Source: Lepidurus packardi
Lineage: Eukaryota; Arthropoda; Branchiopoda; Notostraca; Triopsidae
Reading direction: 5' to 3'
Length of the DNA stretch: 64,000 nt
NCBI GenBank assembly: GCA_023053545.1
Contig: JAKZAN010000001.1
Location: 3,864,565 to 3,928,564 of the forward strand
Shown here: positions 26,072-36,688 of the stretch, one piece after another
Position numbering within the stretch: position 1 is the stretch's first letter
Layout: every line of letters begins with the position of its first letter
Made by a program: the position numbers and the translations under genes
The notes under the pieces: generated by a model
The model's database searches: none
Told to the model about the DNA's origin: nothing
Seen by the model: the letters and a program-made list of their open reading frames with translations, nothing else

Positions 26072-26453
26072 GAACGCAGAAAACCAACTTGGGCCAGGCC
26101 GGACTTGTAGCATTCCTTCGGCCTACCTCACAGTTGCTCAACATTGAAAAATGTATGCACCGTCTGAACGAATGGGACCTGGCCGGGTTTTTTTAGCTCT
26201 GCTCGGGCATTCCTAATAGATGCTTCACAGCCCAGGCACTCCGAGAGAAATGGCTTGTCTTTATTCTTTATTCTCGTTGTATGCTTTGGACAGTGAAACC
26301 AAATCCGAGTAAATGACTTTTTTTTTTTACTAAATTCTTACCGGAATTTGTCATATTTAATTTAAGCTTCTTTATTTTTCGTTGTCACGCCACTGCGAGA
26401 CAGGCCGGAGTAACAATACAACTCCGGCCTGGCTTAAGTTGGTTTCCTCCGTT
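26072..26453. repeat. R3 copy 2 with inverted ends (MITE-like unit)
   Basis: The left end (26072-26109) carries AAACCAACTTGGGCCAGGCC followed by GGACTTGTA. An imperfect reverse complement of the same stretch lies at 26417-26453, with a handful of mismatches over about 37 bases. The interior to about 26250 matches the repeat at 21650-21840. Inverted ends with no coding capacity suggest a non-autonomous DNA element. A target-site duplication is not clear. Confidence 0.5.
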
Positions 26454-27730
26454 ACTTTTTTCTACCTAATAGTATTAGATCAGGAGTATTTGTCTGGTTG
26501 AACTTCGAGCAAAATAAGTATCACAAAACACCTTGTTGCTCAGCAATTTTTAGAAGACGTTTTTGTACGAGCGATTGAATTGGCTTTTCTGGAGCCAAAA
26601 AAAAGAAACAGAATTAAAAGAAAACTTTGGGAGAGCGCTACAAGTGCATTTCAAGACTCCCTTCACATCGACATTTTGATGGATGGTGACATCATTTTTA
26701 AACAAGCCAAGTCTTTAGGGAAAGAAGGTTAAGTTGAAAGAATATATCTTTGAAAGTAAGAGTTTTTTGACAACATAGGAAAAGCATTGAAGGTAGCAAA
26801 GAGCCGTCAGATTTGGAGATGATGATCGATGTTAGTTATAGAGCTAAAGAGAGGTTTCTATCAGGGTAGATAGATTTGCTGTCGCCAGGCGATTTTCCTT
26901 CTTCCCCGTGTTTATAGTACCCCCGGAATGTCTGCACCAATCTGTGTGTTGAGTGTAACATTAAAAATTGTCGTAAAAAGAAACAGGCCTGTAGCAACAA
27001 AACAAAAATAATGGCTGACTATTATAGCGTCACCTAACAATATCCAAAAATAGCGATCATAACTTTCCCCCTTGATGAAAAATCAACGATTTTTTTTAAC
27101 GATTTTCTCTCGCGAAAAACCTGCAATATTTTTGCTTGGTAGTTTTAGCTTTTTGCGATATTTTTTGCCTTGACACACTTAATCGTATTTAGCATTTTGG
27201 CATTTTAGCAGACACGCTTTTACAACCCTTCTAATTATTTTAACACTTGAATCGATATCTATAAATTAAACCATTTATCGTTTCGATATTTTACTGAGTT
27301 TCTCGAAAAAGGCGACTTTCATTAGTGTGCAGTCAAAGAATTTGAATTGAATAAAAACCGAAACTATTGTTGTTTTCAACGAAATAAATGAAACAAATGG
27401 ACAATTCTGCTTGGATTTACTGAACTACCTTCTTCGTTTATGTTTTTAGTTAATTGTTTAAGATCTAAATTGATAAGAGTATAAATTTTCATGGCTCCAC
27501 AAGCGTGGGTTTAGACGGTGACAGTATAGTTTTGAATTACTGAAAGGTCACACACGTTGTAACGGACATTAGTCCCCCAAAATTTTACCTTTAAAAAATA
27601 GAACAGAAAATACTTTTTCTATGGATGTTTTTCCTTCCCTGGTGCTCGAAGCAACTTCAAGAAATAGGATGACTTTCTAACGTCACAGACTTACCAACTT
27701 TCCACCGTATACACGGGAGCTTTCGTTTCC

Positions 27731-27850
27731 TGCACAAAAGCTTGGAAGTAAACCATAACTAACCCATGGTAACAAGCCACGCCATGACACGTTTGTGACG
27801 TCATAACGTAAAAGCTGCATGCCAACAGATCGTGAACGGCAAATCTAAAA
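27731..27850 (+). repeat. Dispersed repeat family R1, copy A
   Basis: Copy A contains GGAAGTAAACCATAAC, CATGGTAACAAGCCACGCC and GTGACGTCAT. The same order of words occurs at 38281-38400, at 63456-63590, and reversed at 49244-49350. Confidence 0.65.
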
Positions 27851-28570
27851 TGTTTCTAGCAAAGTTCATCGTTTCGAGAATAACGCAACACCTACAGTCG
27901 TACATCAAAATATCTGTGATTTTGTGGCGTCTCCTGTTCTTTACAAGATGGCGAATCTTTGAGTAGAAATTAGCGAGCTGAATCCAACTTAGAACTTTTT
28001 AAGAAATATGCACTGTACCGCCAAGAAGTACCAGCTTTTACATTGTTGTATTGTTTTATTTGTCTTTCTCAGCAAAAAGAAGAAAATATATTTAGTCCAG
28101 TGCCTAGAAATCTCCCCGAAGAAATTCATAAAAAAAGACGCTAAATTTGCATAGTAGAATCAAGGCTTTTGGGGTATAAGGGAGCTGGGGAGCCCTTCTG
28201 AGAGTTAGCGACCGTACCGTCTGCTCCTATGTGCCCTAGCAGATCTCTTTTTACAGGCGTGGTGTAATCCAGGAGTCAAATTCGATCTTCAACGCCCTCA
28301 CACTCGCCTTTTTTATTCTTTTTCTTTCTATTTCTTTCTAAACTTCCCTTTAGACTAGCTCCTTCTTTAAATTGAATAGGATTAAGTGGGAATCAAAGGA
28401 GCTTTTTGACAAGAGGACGTGGAAAGGGGGGGGGGGGGGGGGAGAAGAGAGACTTCACTCTTCTATTCTCCTTCAAGAAACGTTTGAAAAGTGATTAAAT
28501 CCTTTTTTCATTTTGTTGTTTTTCCTGGGTGCATACAAAAGTCTTGATTTATTTATCTCTTTTAATAAAG

Positions 28571-28672
28571 GCGTGGGATTCATTGGTGTCGCTGCAAGTG
28601 AAGAATCGAGCCCATTTCCTGTTCCTGCTCCTGCCCCTGATCATCTACTAGAAGCCCCAGCAGCTCCTCAAG
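28571..28672 (+). CDS. Putative internal exon encoding a Pro/Ala-rich segment
   Basis: This 102-base segment is open in the frame that ends CAA G and is followed by a good donor, GTAAGA. The upstream acceptor (a T-rich tract, then AATAAAG) is only fair. It would encode about 34 residues: GVGFIGVAASEESS, then a Pro/Ala-rich run including PAPAPDH and EAPAAPQ. The exon enters and leaves in phase 1. The leftover G joins in frame to the exon-like segment starting at 36416. I do not recognise the product, and I found no confident upstream exon. Chance remains possible. Confidence 0.4.
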
Positions 28673-28826
28673 GTAAGAGAGAAAATAAAATAAAAAAAAA
28701 ATACGTAAAGGGAACCACACGCAATATGCAAATAAAGGCCAAGGACGTGTTAATGCCCATACACACTGCTTAAGAAAGATCGATCCAAAAGTCCTAAGAC
28801 TCTCTTAAAAAATTTTAACTTAGAGC

Positions 28827-28861
28827 GGACAACCTAGGAGAAAATTTCTCCTAGGTTGTCC
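28827..28861. repeat. Perfect 17-bp hairpin
   Basis: GGACAACCTAGGAGAAA, one A, then the exact reverse complement TTTCTCCTAGGTTGTCC. The stem can extend a few more pairs on each side with a small bulge (AGCG against CGCT). It could be the remnant of a foldback element. Confidence 0.8.
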
Positions 28862-28934
28862 TCGCTAAGCAAAAAAGTCATGTGACAAGCCGCGCCACTT
28901 CTAAACAGTTTGTTTTTTAAGGCTTTAGCTTGTT

Positions 28935-29060
28935 CACCTTAGCTAACACAAGATGGCTCAATGTGTTTTGTATGGGTGTATATGAACGCGCATTGCTTCT
29001 GCACATAAAACGCGTGCACGATAGCTTTAGAACCACATACTCAATTTGCATGCAGGTTTA
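28935..29060 (+). repeat. Dispersed repeat family R2, copy 1
   Basis: It shares GTTTTGTATGGGTGTATATG, AACGCGCAT.GCTTCTGC.CA, CATAAAACG and ACTCAATTTGCATG with 54392-54535. A shorter inverted copy is at 25931-25995. Confidence 0.7.
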
Positions 29061-30367
29061 CTTATAAGATGCATTTAAAGAATGTCTAAGGGTTAGCAGT
29101 TTCCAAATTCGCGATTTGGCGTTTTCTTAAGCCCTCCGGAAAAATTAACTGTATTCATTTGCATTCCTCAAATTGAGAAGGCAAAAGTTGGAAACTTGAA
29201 GTTGTTTTTCTGTTTATGTTCGGATTAGCTACTTTACTGTCAAGAGGTTTTGCAAAACTATCTCGTGTACTTCTTACGCAAGGGCTTTTCTCCGATCGCT
29301 CTTTAGCGTGTGTTCAGGAAGAAACAGTAGAAACGTTATCTCCCTTCCCCCTTGAGAAAAAGTACACACACACACAATAAAAAAAAGCAAGGGTAGGAAA
29401 GAAGGGTGTTTCTGAAAAATCTGATGAGAAAAGATAGGACTCCTGATCCAGATTAAGATACACTCTCCCCGAAGTTTCTTCTGCTCATAGGGATTTTCAG
29501 TGGTTTTACAATAGAGGAGAGAGCACTGACATGCCGATGCTTCGGTTGATTTTTTTTTCGCTTTTCTGCTATGTTAGTAACTAATGAGCAAGTTGGGAGG
29601 CATTGCAAGCGAACCATAAAGGTTTTTCTTGGGCCAAAAGAGATCGAGAGAGAAAGGAGGCATCTGGTTTATAGTAACCTCCCCACACAAACAGCTGCAA
29701 GGCAAAACGGCAAAAGTTCTCCGAAAGTTTTAAGCCTAGGGAGAAGAAAATATTACTTTGGATGTTTCTGAATATATACAGTACCTGCAGAATTAAAGAA
29801 TCCTTTAGTAAGAAGGTTTCGGGCGTGTAGTTTTGAAAAAGGGGAATTTTTAGAATTTTGTAAGAGAGGAAGAATAAAAAGGGAGAAGGTTTTAACTACG
29901 GGGATCTGTTAAGATTCTCTTTAAAGCATTAGGAATATCCTGTGCGCCTGGACGCGATTTTTAATTGGCGTGATAACAGGCTCGGGACAGGACTACGGGG
30001 AGTGCTTGCCAAAAAGACCACGAGATGCTGAATGGAACGCTGTTAATGACTTGACACGGGGCCAAATGCTAACTGTCGTCAGGATTCGACAATTCTTGGC
30101 CATCTTTGTAGCTCCCTTCAAAATAAGGAAGAGAGAAACCGAAGAACGTTAAAAAAAATTCGAAAGTAAAAAGACGCTTAATGAAGAACGGTAGTCTAAT
30201 TAAGTTATGTGACTCGCGTAAGGGTTTTTCTACATGAAGTGATGTGGTATAACTTCAAACACGTGCTTAAAGAGCGTCATCATTGATTCTTTCTGTGGCT
30301 TTTCGACGCAGAAATCTTTGAAGCACCCGGAAAGGAACCTAGTTCAAATATTCAGTTTGAAGTATTA

Positions 30368-30381
30368 TCGCTAGGTGGCGT
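30368..30381 (+). promoter_or_regulatory. CTCF-like motif
   Basis: TCGCTAGGTGGCGT matches the CTCF core apart from the first and third positions. Motif evidence only. Confidence 0.2.
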
Positions 30382-31871
30382 TGAAGGCCAGTTAGCCTCC
30401 ATATTTCGTAGAAAAACTGTTTAAATTTAAAATAAATAGTGTATGTACTTTTTTTCTAGTAGAATAAGAAAGATTTGTATATTTTATAAACAAGCCTATT
30501 TAGAATAGGTATTAGTTAAAATGTAGTTGGTGTCTTTTTATTTATCCTGGATAGCTTTGGTAACCTTTGGGCGTCCCATTTGCTGTTGCCTGCATCGCTG
30601 TTCAACGGCGAGACTTAATTCCCGGTTTTAGCAGTTCGCCGACCTCTATTTAGCCCTAACTTGCAGTGGTTAACAGTGTCGTTTAGTTCTTTGATTTTTC
30701 CGCCACCCTTTTTCAAACAACAGGAAACAAAAAACTTTGTTAGTATGCAGTTAATTAGCCATGTCAGCCAAGTGTTAACTCATTCCGTAAATTGTTACTT
30801 TTTAGCGTGACTCACTTGGAAGTATATTCGCTAATGAACTCGAAAATAGATATAAAAAGATATGAAAAAAAAAACTGTAGAGTTTTTTTTTCTTTTTAAA
30901 TCAAACTTTCTGAAAACCGTCCTTCCTGCTGAGTCAAAACCCGGTTTACATATCGATATAAACCCCTAAGCGTTACGTGCACGTAAATAAATGGGACTAT
31001 TTTACTACAGTATAACAAATTTTCAACAGTCTATTTCAACCGTAGCTCCCCACGCACGTGATCAAGTGCATTATTGGACTAGCTTGACATCTTTCAAGTG
31101 CCAAAGAGACTATCTTTGAGCTGTAAGAACTTTATTAATTCGCCCTTTTATACCTAATATCCCCTACTAAACCTCAAAAAATCCTGATGACCTTTTTATG
31201 GCATTAAAACAATCGTAATTATGAGACTTTTCTAATCTTTCAACTGAAGGTAATTTGCATTATTATAATGTCATAATGTTTTTTTAATATACGTCTTAAA
31301 TTTCGACAATTAGTTGTAAAGCCTTATCGCCAGATTAGAAAGAGTTAAAATTGATTAGGTATTGAGTAGATTGAATCGGTTTCGGGGAATTTAAGCTGTG
31401 AGGACTGCTGAAAATGTATTAAAAGTCCTAGCGGGCGATGAAAAAAAGGAATGAGTTAGGAAAGAAGGGCTTGGTCAGCACATTGAAGTAAAGGCGTAGA
31501 GGCCTTTTCTCGTCTCGGCATCTCAGCTGTGGCCTAGTGTTGACAGCTCCAACTGGTAAGACAACTGTCAACAGTCACACATGCAATGGACGTTTGAGAC
31601 CACACATGTTCTGCTCCGAAAAACCATTTCGAACTACTCTTTCCAGTGAGATTTGAAGGGGAAATTCCGAAATGGAGAAGTCAAAATTGACTGACCAGCC
31701 GGAAAAAAGCCGAAAGAAATACACAATCTGGCTGCTCCTTTTTCCTTCCAAAAGAACCGCGTAGGGTTTCCCTCACATTTTCTCTGAACGATAGCATAAT
31801 GGAGCGAAATGCGAAATAAACTGGGGAAAAGGGTCGAATAATTGACATTTTGGTCAGCTGAAATGAACTTG

Positions 31872-31918
31872 GACTTGTTGTGAATAAAGGAAATGACTTG
31901 TTGTGAATAAAGGAAATG
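31872..31918. repeat. Tandem duplication, 23-bp period
   Basis: GACTTGTTGTGAATAAAG followed by GAAAT occurs twice back to back without visible mismatch. Confidence 0.85.
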
Positions 31919-33426
31919 TCTTTCAGAAATTCGCAGAAATGTATTGAAATTTTTAGATTATTTTGCAGATTAAATCCCGGATAGTATTTTAAGAATTTAA
32001 TTTCTTGTTTTAAAAAAATCTGAAAGGAGGAATTCGAGGAGTTTAAGTAGCTTCTGCAGCTCAAATTAACCGAGGAGAAAGGAAAGATGATAATCGATAG
32101 GCTTGCGTTAGTTAAAGCACGTTTCGCTTGCTCCAAAGTGCCGTAACGGATCCTTTCCGTCTGTGCTTCTGCATAAATGCCTGGGCAATTGAAATCACCA
32201 GGTTCTTAAGCAATGTAAGTTCTTAAAGCTCCATCCAACTCTAACTCAGCCACAGCTTATTGTTTTCAGACTTGTCATGGCCCACTAAAAGCTCGTAAAA
32301 ACTCCCTCTCTAAATGGTTCCTAATATCCCCAATGTTTGGGTTAGTCAAACAAAATTCCCCAGCCAGGATGCTAATCAATCAGTCAAATTAGCTGACTAC
32401 CCCCCAACCCCACAAAGCCATCCCTCATTCATATTCATGAGCACAAACTGCATACCTGATCTATGGATGCGACCATTTCACGGGAAGAACTCGCATTGCT
32501 CGTGCTTGTATTGCAGGAAAGCAGAGAGAGAAGAGACAGGATAGGGTAAATGGAGAAATTATTCAAATAAATCCAAGGATCCACCTCCGACCGGAAATCA
32601 GTCATAATACACATCCTTCCTTCTTTGTTTTATTGAAAAAATAAAATCTCACAAAGTTTTGAGGCATTTGTTAATAAAAAGAACATTTTATGCAGTAAAG
32701 AACGACAGAATCATTCTCCGTAAAAAATGAAAAAATTCTAGACAAGTGATATTTCCTTTAATTCTCTGCTGCACTTTTTACGTACAACTCGTTGGAAAAA
32801 AATGACGTAAGGTTATGACGAGGTAAGTATTTAGCTTGTAAGAACTAGAATTATAAATTGGTTTATTAATTCTCGAATTGTCTATCAAGTGGTATATTAT
32901 TTCTTAATCAATTAGTCTATTTCGGAAAAGGGAAAAAATTCTGTGCACTTGGCTAATCCAACTGTACTGTCGTGGGAACAAGTCCTTGAAGTAAAGCACT
33001 TGAAGTTATATGTACCGTTAAATCAAACTGAAATGTTTGGGACGCCATTTAGGAGAGTTCATGTTTACTTAGGTGGCGGATGTAGTTTCTAATAGGAAAC
33101 GGGAGTAAAAAGATCCTCCAAACCTCCCAACTTTGTCCATTTGGTTGCCAGGTGTGGGAAAGTTTGTTCGATATATGGAGTATATACAGTCTGAGGGGAA
33201 GTGTGTGCAATAAATGAATTTTCAAGCGCTTTTTGAAGAAGATCATGACGATTTTGCGATTCTATAGAATTCTTGTATGGAAATTTTCAAGTGTGACAGG
33301 GAGGTGGATTGCTCAGTTGAGCTTTATAAGTTGGCATGCGAAGCCTATGAAAAGATGAGGTGCTTTTCCCCCAATCCTTTGTACAAAATCTCCCTCTTTT
33401 GCCCCCACATACACCCCATAATCCTA

Positions 33427-34493
33427 TTAAAGGGGGAGTAAGGTACGAAAAAATAAAAAAATATGTTATAGAGGAGACCAAAATAAGTGTTCTGGCTGAA
33501 GAACCCCTATGTCAATTATGCATATTAACCGAGTAATTAATTATTTAGCGGTTTAAGCTCCGCCCCTTTCCGCCAAATTTCAAATTTTCCTATCCTTATA
33601 ACATTGGCGGACAGTTGGCCGGAGGCCTAGCGACTTTACCTGTGAGCGCATTCAAAATCGATCCCAGATCTCATAGGGACCGTACCGTGACCTTTCTTTT
33701 GAATGCTTAAGCAGTTTTTTACGCGCTTTGGTTACTTCACAAACTTAATCACAAAAAACCACTTTTTCTTCGCGCCACGACGGGAATGTTCCGTTCTGTG
33801 GCTCAACGAACGTCAACGCCGCGAGCGTGGAGCTCACAACCTGTGTCAGGATAGCCTGCCGGACTAACCGAAGAATCCGAAGAATCGCTTGAAACACTAT
33901 CGTTATCACTCATTTTAATTCAAAGCTTATGAAGACACAAACTAATAAACTAAACAAGCGAATAGTCAGCACGTATACAAGACCACGCTTTGGAATGTCG
34001 ACTTTGGATAACACGCGTTCCAAGGCTTCTTAGCCTAGCTCTCCCCAATATGTTAGTCCGGCAGGCTATCCTGACACAGGTTGTGAGCTCCACGCTCGCG
34101 GCGTTGACGTTCGTTGAGCCACAGAACGGAACATTCCCGTCGTGGCGCGAAGAAAAAGTGGTTTTTTGTGATTAAGTTTGTGAAGTAACCAAAGCGCGTA
34201 AAAAACTGCTTAAGCATTCAAAAGAAAGGTCACGGTACGGTCCCTATGAGATCTGGGATCGATTTTGAATGCGCTCACAGGTAAAGTCGCTAGGCCTCCG
34301 GCCAACTGTCCGCCAATGTTATAAGGATAGGAAAATTTGAAATTTGGCGGAAAGGGGCGGAGCTTAAACCGCTAAATAATTAATTACTCGGTTAATATGC
34401 ATAATTGACATAGGGGTTCTTCAGCCAGAACACTTATTTTGGTCTCCTCTATAACATATTTTTTTATTTTTTCGTACCTTACTCCCCCTTTAA
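33427..34493. mobile_element. Foldback DNA transposon with 442-bp inverted arms and TTAA ends
   Basis: Positions 33427-33868 and 34052-34493 are reverse complements of each other. Both arms are 442 bases, and I found no mismatch on reading through. They flank a 183-base unique centre. Each outer end reads TTAA followed by AGGGGGAGTAAGGTACG, so TTAA is probably the target-site duplication. TTAA targets are known for the piggyBac, Kolobok and Sola3 groups; the terminal bases do not settle which. There is no transposase, so it is non-autonomous. The lack of visible divergence between arms implies recent insertion or gene conversion. The flanks beyond TTAA share no similarity, which fits a clean insertion. 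Confidence 0.85.
33803..33913 (-). pseudogene. Remnant 36-codon frame inside the TTAA element, possible transposase N-terminus
   Basis: On the minus strand an ATG in the unique centre opens a frame that runs into the left arm. It encodes MSDNDSVSSDSSDSS, then SPAGYPDTGCELHARGVDVR, then TGA. Short acidic, Ser-rich starts are common in transposases of the TTAA-targeting groups, so this may be the surviving 5' end of the parent element's gene. After the stop another frame stays open (EPQNGTFPSWREEKVVFCD), which could mark a frameshift. This is an inference from composition and position only. Confidence 0.3.
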
Positions 34494-36415
34494 GGAAACT
34501 TTCGCCCTTGCAAAGCTGTATCCACAGCTTGCATATCCACAAAAACGTTTGGGTGGGAGGAGCCGAACATGGTGATTATGGGGGGGGGGGGGGGGATTGA
34601 AGAGTCTTAAATAAAAGTGCAGCAATGCGGGAAAAATAATATTTTTAGTTACTGAACTAATTCTCTTAATCCGTGTTTCGGCGAATTCCCCGCTTCATTC
34701 TTCTGAATATTTTCATAAGGAATTTCCAATGTTTTCAAGCATCCCAACATGACTAAAAATCTCTTGTGATTCCAATGCTGTAGTATTTTCAAGGTTTAAG
34801 GAGTTTGGAATCGAGAAGCCAAGGGAAAAGCTATATTCTAGCCTAAGGGTCTAGAATTGTGGCTGTAGGAATAGGGTAGTTGAGGGTTAAGAATTCAATA
34901 TTTGACTTGGAAGGGTAAGGAGTTCCTGTTGTGTTTCGTAAGGCTCAAACTGAATTCCTTTCCTTCACCGTGGAAAGATGAAGGGCTCCACCCTAATACC
35001 TAAACTTTTGAATATGTCTGTAGCCTTTCGTCTCATCAAAATCTCTTTGAAATCACGCATGGGAGAGAACCAAGTGGCTTATATTGCCTTATTTCTCACG
35101 TCATTTGACTTGTTCGCGTTGAAATTCGCCAAAAATGATAAAAACTTGCATGAGTCCGTAGAGTTGAGCTGAACTTTAAAAAAGACTGAAACGAAGGTCG
35201 CAAAGCAATAATGCAGACCTTCGGAATTCAACTGAAGTATATTCAGTCCATACATACAATAAGTACCATTCAGTCAAGCAACGGGTCCAGTCAAGGATTC
35301 CCCAATCGATTTTCAAGATTTTCGTTCTCTAAATTATCAAAAATTTGGTTTCGTTTCTGGGTGCATATACCTTGTATTGATGATTCCACGATTTTCTATA
35401 CATTGATTTTTACACATGATAGGTTTTGTCTATACATTCTCTAATGGGTTCAGCAAGTCCTTTTACGATAGTACTAAACTTTTCTAAGAATCAGTTCGGA
35501 AATGCGACCACTTTTAGCCTGTATCGTATCCCTCCATCTCTTTTAATCTCAAAGACGACCGATAGAAAGATACAGAAAGCTGCGGGTTCTTTGACTACAA
35601 AGAAACGGCTGATTTGACTCCATCAACATATAACATGCGCCCATAGGGCACACAGGACGAGGTTCAAAAGGCACTATGGCCTAACATGTCGTACATGTAT
35701 AGTACATGCACGGCGACTTGGGGAAAAAAAACACAATGAGATGGGAAAGGAGAGCAAAACCATACATATATATATACATCCACCAGCTGCCAATTTCCGC
35801 CCAAACTCGTAAATTTAGCCATATGTGCAAAGTGCGCATCGAGGAAACACAAAAGTGAAAATGGGAGGTGGTGAGGGGGGGGGGGGGGGGGTTCTAGGAA
35901 AAACCTTGTTCTTGACCCGCGGATTACCCCCTGGAGAGCCATAGACTTGGTTATATTTCGACTTGTCGTTAAACGTTCCCCCTCCGCCCCAATGCTTGAA
36001 AACCAATCTTTGAGGTCGTTTGCAGGACAACTCCACTGTATTTCTGTATATTTCGGCTGGTTTCTGGCGATTTCTCTGACTACTTTGGACTTGTTTTGTG
36101 TACAAAATAGCTACATTTTCTGCAAAAAAAAATGAAATGTCTGAATTTGATCTCTGGTACTCTTTGGAGGTTCTTTAAAGTTCTTTCAAAATGCGCGAAA
36201 AGCTTTCTGGGAAATTTTGGTGAGGGTGATCGTGCTCTTTATTTGCGGTTATTTTGGGTTTTATTTTATTTGGGCGGGAAAGCGATCATGTCTGTCTTGT
36301 GAGGTTCTGGTCAGTTTCGGGTTTCCTTTCTCGAGGTCGTTAAACTGTTTTTAAGGTTAGGATGTTCCAGTTCGAGTTTTTTCGTTATTTAAACTTAATT
36401 CTTTCGAAAATACAG

Positions 36416-36645
36416 CAGCCGGAAACATGTTAAGCGAGCAAGCAATAGTAAGCCGGAGTTGTGCTACGAGTCCGGGGACAACCTACTCTCCTTTCAGAGT
36501 GGGTGGGGAACGATCATTCAACGCAGGCCGGAATAACGATGCGACCCAGCTAATGCTACGTTGTGCGTTCAATGGACGAAGCTCACCGCTGAACGGCAAC
36601 AACGGCAAGCCGGAGGAGAGTGACCAGTCCGGGTTAGACATCTAA
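36416..36645 (+). CDS. Putative 3'-terminal coding exon of an unrecognised gene
   Basis: The acceptor TACAG|CAG at 36411-36418 opens a frame that runs 230 bases to TAA. The composition is richer in G+C and more codon-like than the surrounding DNA. It encodes AAGNMLSEQAIVSRS, a stretch with TTYSPFRVGGERSF, and the ending NGKPEESDQSGLDI. The first two bases complete the codon left open by the donor at 28672, so the two segments could form one frame. AATAAA follows 38 bases after the stop, as expected for a last exon. The acceptor is a tandem CAGCAG, which would allow a one-residue variant (AAG or AG). I recognise no domain. Confidence 0.5.
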
Positions 36646-36682
36646 GCTTATTCCCCGAAAAAAATTTACTCTTGGCAAGCTC

Positions 36683-36688
36683 AATAAA
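36683..36688 (+). terminator. Polyadenylation signal AATAAA
   Basis: AATAAA lies 38 bases after the TAA at 36643-36645, supporting the preceding segment as a terminal exon. Confidence 0.4.

Larger units (their letters stand above)
21052..28570. other. Intergenic DNA rich in dispersed repeats
   Basis: No gene is supported here. The stretch holds a degenerate ATTCTG-type repeat (about 21399-21575) and two copies of a ~190-bp repeat (about 21650-21840 and 26060-26250). It also holds a pair of near-identical ~45-base segments (about 25486-25530 and 25586-25630), an inverted repeat copy (25931-25995), a dispersed repeat with a TGACGTCA core (27731-27850), and a G17 run at 28426-28442. Confidence 0.5.
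28673..36415. other. Putative intron or intergenic DNA between two exon-like segments
   Basis: If the flanking exons are real, this is a 7.7-kb intron. It holds a 17-bp hairpin at 28827-28861, repeat R2 at 28935-29060, a 23-bp tandem duplication near 31872-31918, the TTAA foldback element at 33427-34493, and two long G runs (34580-34595 and 35875-35891). No other gene is supported. Confidence 0.4.

Noticed and set aside
31681-32136. 151-codon minus-strand frame
   Set aside because: Low-complexity Ser/Phe-rich translation that includes a 23-bp tandem duplication. No motif.
33990-34175. 61-codon plus-strand frame in the foldback element
   Set aside because: It crosses the core and the right arm. 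The overlapping minus-strand frame has better N-terminal character, and the arm is a duplicate.
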